A stretch of DNA of 64,000 bases from Lasioglossum baleicum (taxonomy: Eukaryota; Arthropoda; Insecta; Hymenoptera; Halictidae). The notes below the pieces were generated by a model, which searched no databases, was not told where the DNA came from, and saw only the letters and a program-made list of their open reading frames with translations. The stretch lies in assembly GCF_051020765.1 (NCBI RefSeq), contig NC_134934.1:3038001-3102000 (forward strand), in the 5' to 3' direction. The position numbers and the translations under genes were made by a program. Of this stretch, positions 34,883 to 44,136 are shown in pieces (within the stretch, counting starts at the first letter, position 1; the number at the start of each line of letters is the position of its first letter).

Positions 34883-35321
34883 TATGTTGGTCCACCTAAA
34901 TGTAGCCACCTAAACATCTCCTTTGTTTTTCATAACGTAACAAATGTTTTTAATGCAGTGTAAATGGTATTTTTCTCTCAAGGTATTTTCTTCAAGAGTT
35001 TTCAAGGTCATCGATATTTTTGTTCCTTGTAAATGTATATTTTTCTAGTTGACAATAAAACCCATTTAGACATACTAATAACATGATCTTGAAGTAAAAA
35101 CATTTGTAACGTCATCACTAGGCTGCGGATCTTTATGCAATATAAAAATTGTCTGCATCGATTGCAAGAAATAGAAACTACATTGAATGCTATTTCTTCC
35201 CGTAATGATTCTAATAGAGGAGAAATATATTGACATTTTCAATTTAGAAAATTGTTCAACAATTTAGTGCAAACAAATAGAGGAGATATTTAGGTGGCTA
35301 CATGTAGGTGGACCAACCTGT
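34883..35321. mobile_element. Tc1-type foldback element broken by a nested MITE
   Basis: The left arm starts TA-TATGTTGGTCCACCTAAA. The right end read inverted is TA-CAGGTTGGTCCACCTACA. Both continue TGTAGCCACCTAAA then ATCTCC. The inner half of the right arm (CATTTGTAACGTCAT at 35,100-35,115) pairs with ATAACGTAACAAATG at 34,932-34,946. It is split from the outer half by a GACTGCGG-family element at 35,121-35,263. Confidence 0.7.
35121..35263 (-). mobile_element. GACTGCGG-end MITE nested in a Tc1-type element
   Basis: TA-GGCTGCGGATCTTTATGC opens the copy. The next 130 bp match the 46.5 kb copy read inverted, including GTCTGCATCGATTGCAAG and ATAGAGGAGAAAT. The match stops near CAACAATTTAG, so the last 50 bp or so are lost. 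Its position inside an arm of the older element fixes the order of insertion. Confidence 0.7.
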
Positions 35322-36071
35322 AGTCAGCCGCTGAGAGGCTTTTAAGAAACTTTCTGGATTAATAATCATTTTTACGTACCTCGCAAACAGATCATCATTT
35401 CAAGACCTTGATCGAGATGCAGCAATTGTCACCGATTGACTCGGGAAAATTTGTTTGCATCAGACTTCTCATCCCCCGAAATGCGTCGTGCTTGATCAGG
35501 GTATGTGGCAATGTCAAAAAGCGAATTCTAGTCTCCACTGTCATCGTCCTGCCCCCGTCCTCCCTCTCCCTCTCTCACGCTCTCTCTCTGTTCGAAACAA
35601 GAGGGGTAGTCATCGACTGTAAAGACATCGAGTCGTACTCGAGGGTGGCTCTCGTGAGTGCAAGTGAAGGTAAGGGCTGCGCATTTCTGCTGATCAGCCT
35701 GCTGAATCCCGAGTTTCTGATGGGGTCGTCGCCGATCGAGAAGAGACAAGGGAGACAGAAACGTCGAGTTTTAAACCGCAACTCGATATCTACTCGTTCC
35801 AGGGTCGTAACCAACCCCGTGTCTTCCCCGGGGATTCTCCGGGAAACTGCAGGGGTGGTCGAATAAATTCTCCTGTCTCTGCGTACCGAAATTTTCAAAA
35901 TCAAAACCGGTTCGACCACCTCCGCTCGACATAATCACGGGACAATTTATTTCATACACGAACCCCCTTAGCGTCTCGTTGCGACTGTTGCCATCCGACC
36001 AATCAATTGCTGAATAACAGCACTCACTGTTTTATTTCAACTCTCACTATCTCCTAACACTCGTCTTACTA

Positions 36072-36325
36072 GACTGCGGATCTTTATGCATTTGTAGTTT
36101 ATAAAAATGTTCAAAAAGAGGCTGGCGTATCAAATTCGACAGAATTTAGTACGATTTTATTTGGTACCACTTTCCTAAGATTTGTCTACACAAATTGATA
36201 ATTTGCAACAAAGTGGAGTGAAATAGAAATTTATTTTCTGTCTTAATAGGTTTTAAATTTTTCTAACGTTTCTACTGTTTAAGTGACACCTACTCATTTT
36301 TGTCATAAATGCATAAAATGCGCTG
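36072..36325 (-). mobile_element. GACTGCGG-end MITE, full-length (254 bp)
   Basis: TA-GACTGCGGATCTTTATGC opens it. It closes CACCTACTCATTTTTGTC, ATAAATGCATAAAATGCGCTG-TA. It is longer than the 200-bp copies because of a different centre. Confidence 0.7.
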
Positions 36326-36329
36326 TAAA

Positions 36330-37330
36330 CTTATTACTCACATTTGAAATCAATGTTCCTGAGAACATCGTTGTGCCAGGAGAGGGAACCCTTGGCTTTC
36401 TGGAGTCAGATAAATCAATCTAATGCATGCTATCCGAAGATCTGCGCGCACGATTTAGCGTACTGTACCCCGCGGGGCTGCTTCCGGCTAATCTGTTGGC
36501 AAAACAACGTCCGGAGCGCCGATAAAAGAAACACGTGCGATTTATATATAGAAGTCGGACAATCGATCGCGCGGCGTCGGCCCCGGAATAAAAGCGACGG
36601 AGAAGTTATCGGGATCGATAAAAAGTCTCGCAATAAGCTATCGATACGGCCGGCTACGTGGTTTTATTGTGTCACGTGCGAAGCGTAGCCGAGCATCCCC
36701 TCCGCGTCTATATATCAGTCGCGTCAGAGGGGAGACGTCGATATCCCTCGATCAATCATTAATAAGGCCTGAAACCCCAAATACATAAGGCTTGGCCTTC
36801 CCTCCTCTCCTTCTCTGACTCCCTCTCTCTCACTCTGTTTCTCTCGGTGTCTCTCTCGATCCTTCTGTTTCTCATGCGACGCCCAAACAACCGGCGAGAA
36901 AAATGTATCGGGAACCGCTTCGTGCCGCCGCGAATTGATGGAATTTTATATTTTCCCTGCTTCGTGATTTCTTATCCCCGTTTCCACGGACCGTCACGTT
37001 TCCGGTCTCGCACGACGCTCTCGCCACGAAGAGTGACTCTCCGCGACGCCGCGATTTATGACGGCGAGCATCGCGACACGGTTTTCAACTTATCGCCAAA
37101 CTACGCTGCTCTACTGCCATCCCGAGCCTCGAACAATGAGTCGATCGTTTCGAAGTGCCTCCTATTCTTTAGATCGCCTAGCTATACCGCCTTTCACCCC
37201 GTAACGTCGCGTCGATCGAGGAAGAAGCGAGAGCGTGTTACGAGTAACGTGGTTTACTGTCTCGGGACAATTGGATCGCGCTATTCCCTCCGTAAGGTCT
37301 CTCGTGGAAATCTGAGACACGTAATATAAT
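36330..37330. other. CpG-rich unique block, no gene recognised
   Basis: The plus frame 36,847-37,329 (160 codons) is open, but its start is in a (TC)n tract and the peptide is arginine/serine-rich with no motif. Confidence 0.4.
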
Positions 37331-37337
37331 TAGGAAA

Positions 37338-37480
37338 GACTGCCGAACTCTTTATGCAAAATTTCAAATTGTCTGGATCAATTGTGCGGGACGAAAGGCA
37401 AATCAAATTGCCATTCTTCCTTTAATCATTTCAATAATCATTGTACGATAATTAAATCTCCTGACAAGGCTTGCGACTAT
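37338..37480 (-). mobile_element. GACTGCGG-end MITE, degraded
   Basis: GACTGCCGAACTCTTTATGC then AAAATTTCAAATTGTCTGGATC parallels the 35.1 kb copy. TCTTCCTTTAATCATT parallels TCTTCCCGTAATGATT. The far end is lost. Confidence 0.5.
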
Positions 37481-40120
37481 TTGTCTGCCACACTTTAAAT
37501 TGTTTGTTGCACTTTTGGGAGAGTTGAATCAGTTCCCCGCAATTTCACTCAGGTCGACGAAGGAGGATTGCGGTGTTCAATAGCGAAATAATAATAGTAA
37601 ACGGGAGCAGTTCGGTCGATTACGGGGTGCAGGACTAATCCCCGTAAAAGGTGCGCGAGTCTTAAAAGCACCGAACATAAAACTAGAAGAGAAAGCGCGA
37701 GAGTAGGCGCGCAGTGGCGTGGCGCGGCGAAGGTGGATCTCTGAGCCACGTGGATCCCCGAGGGTGGCATTAATCCCGCTCCTCGTCCTCCCCGATGCTT
37801 ACCCATCTAGACAACGGAGACGAGGCAATCATATTTTCCGCCCCAAAGGCACGATACGTGTCAATGCGAATCAGACATACTGATCTAATGTGGTTTCCGA
37901 TACCGTCTGATTTACTCCAGACGCTACTCTTCACAGAAATCCATCCCTTTCCCGGCCCGAGCAGAGATTGCGCCGTCTGTCCGAGATTTAAGAAATCTTC
38001 CCGACCATTTTTATCATGGCTGCCTCGAACCTTGACAAATTGCGCATCGATGCTACTGCGTGCTCCCTGTCTGAAGATTCCGGATAAGCAATTAATCGTT
38101 GCGTGGACCTTCACGGAATCTCTTCTCATTATTTATCGCTCCCTGCAAAGTGTATTTGATTTGAGCCTGAAGAAAAATAAAAAATCCTAGTTACCTAGTT
38201 TTAAGTGGTTTGAATATCTCCATAATTAAGTAATCAATAATTCAGATTCACCCCTAAATGGATCCTGGACGATCACATATGTGTCGAGAGAAGTTGATCC
38301 TTTTTAGCAGAGTTGCCATGCATCGGTAGGAATCTCGTTCGATTTCAGAGGTGCAACGAAATGCTTGATGGAATATGACGAGTCGCAAAAAGATATCGGG
38401 GACCGCCAGCAGAAAGGTTTCGAAGGCTGGAAAAATCCCGCGCGAATAATCCGGTTTGCAGCCATCAGACTGGTCATCGCGGCGATGGCCGGAAATTCGC
38501 AACCAACCTTTTCCCTTCCGTTCTGCGCCCTTTTTCCCCCGTGTCTGCTCCTTTCCCGGCTCGTTTCTACTCCCGTCACGTATGTAGCGAGAAAAATTGC
38601 AGCCGAGCGCTTTACTCGGTTCGCGTTCTTCACGCTCGGCTCCACCGTCGTCTCTCCTGTTCCTTCTCTCCTTGCTCTCTCTCCCCCTCGTGTTCTCTCC
38701 CCCTCCCTCGCTATTCCAGGGAAACTCGGCGTCGTTCAATAACAGTTCTTTGCAACAAAAATTCCTTCCTGATTTTTAATCTCCCTGGAAACCCTGGAAC
38801 AACCTCCTGGACCAGAACCAATCCTTTAGTGGATATACTCGCTTTTTGAAGAGAAATGGGAACGGTAAAAATTCACTGTAAACATTTGGATACAGTTGAA
38901 ATGAATATCGCAGTAGCAACCAGCTCAAATTCGACAGAGTTTCCAGAGTGCTCTAAATCGAGCATGACCGGTCAGGATCTGCACCCCATTTCATCCCCCT
39001 CCCTCGAGACCACTCAATCCCGTTGTCCTCCCAATCTGCGTGTTATTAGAAACTGTGCAGGGTCCGTGCTGAAATCTTCAAACTACAATCGTCCTCGAGT
39101 ACAACCGCGTTGAATTGCTTGAGCATCAGCACTTTTCAAATGTTTGCGAACCGAGGAAACAGGGCGAATACGACCCTTGTTCGAAATTCCGCTTGTTTTA
39201 TATTTTCTCTGGTGCTGCCGGTTAACGAATCTCTGCTACGAGGCGGCTTAGCGTTATCTCGGACCGCTGCCCTTCCTGGCTGCGGAAAAACTGGCGAATC
39301 CACTGATCTTGATAGGGGATTCAATTTATCCGTTCCTGGTGGACGGACGGATACACGGTTCTGTCTGACGAAAGGGCGTTGCGACGCTTGGGCTACTCAT
39401 TCGTATCATTTCAAACAGTAATGGAGGCTCTGTTAAACTCTCCGAGGTGGCGGCATTTGTCTCGATCGTTAGGGGGACACAGTACTATAACTTTGACCTC
39501 TTATATCTTTTTTTTTAAAGGCCACTTACCGATCCGCGAAACCTCCCCAAGATTTCGGCCTTCTGGTTAGTCGGTCCGGATGCATCCGAAAGTAGTGTGT
39601 TAGCGGGTCGAGTGTTTTCCCGAGTAGTGGTTAATTAGGAGCGTGCTCCGAGAGCGTGGACCAACGTTGATGCGGTCTCAGGCCGCGCGCTGATTCCGCC
39701 GCATCGCACTCTAATTATTCGGTCGTTTTACAAGCTGCGGATGTTTCCACGGGCGCGAGGCACCGCCGCAAGCTACCGTGTTAACAAGTTGCGCCCGGAG
39801 ATCGTCGAAAGCCGCGGCTTCTTTTTAACGAGATTGGCAGTTTTATTGCGCGAACACTGTTGCGAGGAAAATGGGTCGTCGAGAAGCGTCGGAAATTGCG
39901 CGCTTGATCGGCCCACTTGATGAGAATGTTCGGAGCGGCTGTCGTAAACTTGTGCTGCCTCCGTTGCGTCGCGTTTTTATAAGACGCTGAGAACAAAGTT
40001 GCTCGAGCCACTTCTGAGCGTCTCGCTTGTTGTGCAGATGTTCGCGAAATGGCGCAATCTTCGTGGAGGAGATACACCGAGGATTCAGGGAATAGATGTA
40101 GCTGTATGCTGCATCGTCGC
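37481..40120. other. CpG-rich unique sequence, no gene recognised
   Basis: The frames at 38,254-38,739 (minus) and 38,365-38,742 (plus) overlap completely. Both are compositional, with a pyrimidine-rich run at 38,660-38,710. Nothing was identified. Confidence 0.4.
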
Positions 40121-40129
40121 GATCATTTC

Positions 40130-40327
40130 AGCTAATTACTCATTTCGGAAATGATCTGCATCAGAGTAGAGGGTAGCTTCAATAAAAATTGCATCGATTC
40201 CACGCACTAATAGATTCAGAGTACTGTTGGACCCCTTAATGACGCTCAAGCTAACTCCTCATCTGTGAAGCTCTTCTCGTCAGAATAGAGGCTAGCTCCA
40301 AGTAGAATCGCGTCGATTCCTCGCACT
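40130..40327. repeat. Imperfect direct duplication, about 80 bp, 119 bp apart
   Basis: AGCTAATTACTCATTTC then AGAGTAGAGGGTAGCTTC, GCATCGATTCCACGCACT (40,130-40,208) recurs as AGCTAACTCCTCATCTG, AGAATAGAGGCTAGCTCC, GCGTCGATTCCTCGCACT (40,249-40,327). Words keep order and spacing. The 40 bp between the units is unrelated. Confidence 0.65.
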
Positions 40328-40329
40328 GC

Positions 40330-41600
40330 GATGCTCCAAGAAGAGAAAGCTCTCCTGGTCCCTCCCACGGGCTCGATTCGTATGTTGTCCAAGCAGTTTT
40401 CTCGATCGCGGCGGAAGGAACGCGGCCTATCTCTCGATCTCTGGATCCCGGTTACCTGGCAGGTACGCGATCGACGACGGACCGGTCGCGCGCACCTTTA
40501 TGTAACCGACGCGATACGTGTTCTTTTTTCTTTTTGTGTCCGTCGTCGGTCGATTTCCATCGGGATGGACGAGCGCTGGTAAGGGAAGACACGCGCATCC
40601 TGGGTAATCCGTGACGACGCGCACCTCCGCTTCGCTCGCCTCCGTCTTCCTTTCCTCTTTCCCCCCTTTTGCGGCGTGTTCTTCGTTCGAACCGCGGGAA
40701 CGGACGCGTCGCGTCTCATCGCGACGGTCGCGCGCCGCCTTTCTAGCAAAATTTATACAAATCCCGCGAAGTAAGCTCGTATTATCGTCGATTAACGAAC
40801 CTCTGTAATCACGCCGGCGCGTACGATCGACGCCTGTCGTTTGGGGCCCCGGCGAGACATTCAAAGTGATTATTTTGTATCGAGCTGGGAGCAGTTTAAG
40901 AGGGACGATGTATACGCGTGGCGCCCCGGCTCAACAGTGTAATTCGCCGGCCAACAAATTGAGAGCACTCGTGTAATGACAACGTGCGAGTAACAAATTG
41001 CGGTGAAACAAGACAACTTCTGATCGACGATACTGGGAGCAGCTGCGCGGGTTAGGAGAGGATGTTGAGGGTCAAGGAAAGCTTGAAAGAATCAACTTGG
41101 CCTCTATCGTCGGGAAAAGAGAAATCGATGAGTCTCTGCCGATCCGGGCATCGTTTTTGTTCGAGAAGGACATGAGGATCCGGAGCGCGCGGCGATAATC
41201 GCGCGAAACTGCACGGTGCATGATGCACGCTGAAGTCGCGCTGTGCGGCGCGGCGTTACCTGTCGATGGAAGCTCGCGCGCGTGCATCGTCGAGTATGCA
41301 AATTACGTCTCGCCTGTCCGTCACTTGAAGACCAGTCCGCCGCCTGTGTCTCGCGGCGAAAGACCATTGCGACGCTGTAAAACGCGCCTTTGTCACAGTC
41401 GCGGTCGTTTTCGCGCGTGTCCAGACATTGGCTCCCTTGAATCGCGCGAATCGTTTTGAAGATTACACTTTGATATGCGAGGGACCGGGACAGGATCCTT
41501 TTCATGGGAACTTTTTCATATGGAGAGGTTTGTGGTTGACACATATGGTATGTTGATCTGGAGCTAGCCAGTGCTAGTTTCTACGTAGATTCATCGATCG
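40330..41600. other. CpG-rich unique sequence, no gene recognised
   Basis: The minus frame 41,104-41,544 and the plus frame 41,220-41,459 overlap. No motif or RNA gene was seen. Confidence 0.4.
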
Positions 41601-41750
41601 TTAAGAGGGTAGACTCACGTTTCCAGGATTCCAAGGGTGCCGGATGCGCCTTTTCATTTCTCGATAATGCAATAATGGGGTTTTTCAGTAGCCAAAAGCG
41701 CTAGATAAAAGATCTACATTATTCGAAAGTAATGACCACTTCGTTCCCCG

Positions 41751-41928
41751 GACGTGTTATGTCGTCAACGTCGATACCGTTCGTATAGGATCACAGACGT
41801 GTTATGACGCGCCGCCGATACCCTCTGTATAGATCAGAGACGTGTTATCACGTGACGCAATGTCGCTTGCGCCGGTGCCACGGACGTGTTATCCCGCGAC
41901 GCAGTACCGTTCATGCGGTGCTACAGAC
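41751..41928. repeat. Four-unit tandem repeat, about 44 bp, GACGTGTTAT units
   Basis: GACGTGTTAT occurs at 41,751, 41,796, 41,839 and 41,883, with spacing of 45, 43 and 44 bp. Each unit continues with a GCGACGCA..CCGTTC-type segment. Two inverted units, at 42,091-42,101 and near 42,135-42,145, lie in the opposite arm. Confidence 0.75.
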
Positions 41929-42102
41929 GACATATCTCGCGTGCTTCATTATTGTATGGGCTTTTTCGAAAAAATGTTACTCTGAAAGCAATTTTATTCT
42001 TTTCCTGTCCATTTCGAAAAAGCCCATGTAATAATGAAGCACGCGAGATATGTTGTCTGTAGCACCGCACGAACGGTATTGCGTCGCGGGATAACACGTC
42101 CG
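41881..42102. repeat. Long near-perfect hairpin, 90-bp arms, 42-bp loop
   Basis: 41,881-41,970 and 42,013-42,102 are inverse complements with about five mismatches in 90. Shared words include GCGGTGCTACAGAC, ATATCTCGCGTGCTTC and GGGCTTTTTCGAA. Such a stem could form a cruciform in DNA or a long double-stranded RNA if transcribed. Confidence 0.85.
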
Positions 42103-42339
42103 CGACCTTATACGAACTTACATCGACTTCGCGACATAACGCGTCAGTGAGAACGATGTGGTTAAGCTGCGCATTTAGCTATTTTCATAAAGCAGCGAGA
42201 GCTATACGCAGGCAAACAATGCAAATTACGCCTCGTAAATGTAAAAAATCAGACTTTTGAGGGCGATCGTGGCCTAAATTGATCTTTTATCCCACTGAAA
42301 ACCCTGTAGACTCTATGATTGAATCTACTCCATTAATAG

Positions 42340-43090
42340 CCTCGTGGAAGTGATCAGCTAGCTAGTCCTATTTAGATACAAGTAGCAGGAAGACTGGGAC
42401 AAAGTTCCTCGAGTTCCGGGCTGAAAGAAAATGGCCATGACACGTGGCCTCGCCTGGTATTCGTCCGGTGTAGCAGAGGGGTCGCGTGTGCCTTGTGTGG
42501 CGAAAGTTTCGGTAGCCGTGAAACGTCGATGGTGGAAGGCTCTCTAGCACGGGCGGGTAGTGCGAGCGCAGCCCATTTCACGTTCCACTTTCGCGAGGAG
42601 TCCTCACGCTTTCGTCTCACGTGGCATCCTCGTGGTGGTTTTCAACGGCGCGTGCTCGGGATGCGCACCTTCGCGTTCTGATTAGCAACCGAGACCGAGG
42701 AGCGCGAAGGCCAATGGCACCCTGTTCACAGAGAGAAGAGAAGAGAGTAGAGAGACCTAGCGTGCCTGGCCCCCTGGTTTCCTGGCTCCCTGTCGTTGGT
42801 CTTCCTCGCAGCACAAGGGGTAGCTCGAACACCACGCCGCGAGATACCCCGTGGAACCAGGGTGGAAAGAGAAAAGGAGAGGATAGAATAGCGAGAGTGA
42901 GAGTGTTCGAAAGAGAAAGAGAAGGAGGGGGTTGGTTGGGTTGGTCGGATTGAGGCGCTGCCAGTGGTGGTGCTCTGCTGGTGCTGCTCCGGTGGTGCTA
43001 GTGGTGGTGGTACGCGGTGCACGACATAAATATGTATGTATCATCCGCTGCGACCTGCCCCACTACCCGACTAGGTCAGACTCATGCTTC
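42340..43090. other. Unique sequence with GA- and GGT-rich stretches
   Basis: A purine-rich stretch at 42,720-42,930 is followed by a GGTGGT/GCTGGT-rich stretch at 42,960-43,010. This resembles leader or promoter-flank sequence upstream of the candidate frame at 43,097. Large frames on both strands here are low complexity. Confidence 0.3.
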
Positions 43091-43096
43091 ATCACA

Positions 43097-43294
43097 ATGA
43101 GCACCATGCCTTGCCTCGTCCTGTTCCTTTCCTACCTCGCCATTCAAGTGGATGGCACGAAACCGCCACCCCCGATCGATCCACCACCCTCGATCGATCC
43201 TCCTCTACTGATTCCAACTGACATGCTGAATCAATTTAACAGGGAACCTACCATCACTAGTCGAATAACCACTTACAGATTTTTCACTTTATAA
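43097..43294 (+). CDS. Weak candidate: small secreted proline-rich protein (65 aa)
   Basis: An ATG (with a second ATG three codons on) opens 65 codons. Residues 5-20 form a hydrophobic stretch (PCLVLFLSYLAIQVDG) that looks like a secretory signal peptide, with a plausible cut after VDG. Next comes a proline-rich segment of two related units (PPPPIDPP, PPSIDPP) made by a local DNA duplication of CGATCGATCC. The last 25 residues are unremarkable and end at TAA. There is no homologue I recognise. It follows GA- and GGT-rich leader-like DNA. It may be a first coding exon whose partners lie elsewhere, a small secreted peptide, or chance. Confidence 0.25.
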   Translation: MSTMPCLVLFLSYLAIQVDGTKPPPPIDPPPSIDPPLLIPTDMLNQFNREPTITSRITTYRFFTL

Positions 43295-43989
43295 TTCATC
43301 ATCTGAACTGACAGTTTTTTAAATATATCAAGCCGCTCTCGCGGAAAATGATCAAATGTTAGGTTACGGCAAAAGTTCATGCCCGATTTCTTGTTGTATT
43401 TTAACTATACTGGTATACTATCAAATTTCATTATTATAAAATCGTTATTTAGGAGAATTGGACCAAGTATAGGATCAACTACAATAAAATCATAGTTTAG
43501 TCTCACTGGACGCTGGATCTGGTAAAATAAAATCTGTCCACTCCGACCAAACACAGCACCACAACTAATTAACACCTAGAACCAATTCCAGACAGTCCCA
43601 ACTCCTAAGCCCCCAACAAACAGACTTACATCGGATTGTTTAAACGATGATCCACCTGAAACCACCTGAATCCACCACAGAATACTCAAGTACCGACGGC
43701 CAATTCTCGAGGGTGTCTAATTCAGAGTCCAGGGGATGGTGTGCTGTTGTTCGATGGTGGTAAAAGAACGCGTGGGCGGATGGAAATCAGCGTGTCGGTT
43801 CACGAGGGCAGATTTCCGCGTGGCGTTCGGATCGCGGGCGCAAACCTCATGAATACATGCAAGCCAACGACCGAACGAGCCGACGAGGTAGTGTTCCAGG
43901 GGCTTCGTTCTGGCACGGTCCGTTCAGCTGGCTTCGATCACTGACGTTGCACGCAGCCGGTGACGTGGGCTCTCTGACGTCACCCACGC

Positions 43990-44039
43990 TTCTCTCTTCT
44001 CTCCCTCTCTCTCGCCCTCTCTCTCTCTCTCTCTCTCTC
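43990..44039. repeat. (CT)n microsatellite
   Basis: CTCTCT runs, longest at 44,016-44,039, are followed by CGCGGG. Confidence 0.85.
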
Positions 44040-44113
44040 GCGGGGGTTGTGCAAGGTCTGGGCAAGGAGAGAGGGGGCGACGAAACAGGAAGAAGAGGAA
44101 GAGGAGTAGGTGT

Positions 44114-44136
44114 AGAGGAGGAGGAGGAGGAGGAGG
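44114..44136. repeat. (GGA)n microsatellite
   Basis: Seven GGA units read as a glutamate run in one frame. A further (CT)n run is at 44,330-44,352. Confidence 0.8.

Larger units (their letters stand above)
41605..42332. mobile_element. TTAA-flanked foldback element, long member (728 bp)
   Basis: TTAA is at 41,601-41,604 and 42,333-42,336. The left end GAGGGTAGACTCACGTTTCC then AGGATTCCAAGG matches the 26.3 kb element, as does the inner sequence GCTAGATAAAAGATC. The right arm (42,140-42,310) matches the left arm of the 26.3 kb copy read inverted (ACATTTACGAGGCGTAATT, CTTTATGAAAATAGCT). The centre, absent from the short copy, holds a 44-bp tandem repeat and a long hairpin. No open frame of note. 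Confidence 0.75.

Noticed and set aside
35408..35866. 152-codon plus frame
   Set aside because: Part of it reads a CTCTCCCTCTC tract, the minus strand is equally open, and there is no motif or supporting context.
38245..38256. GATTCACCCC-TA, like an end of the 21.7 kb element
   Set aside because: The match is only 12 bases and the neighbouring sequence does not continue the arm.
42726..43044. Histidine/threonine/serine-rich minus frames
   Set aside because: They read GA- and GGT-rich tracts on the opposite strand; purely compositional.
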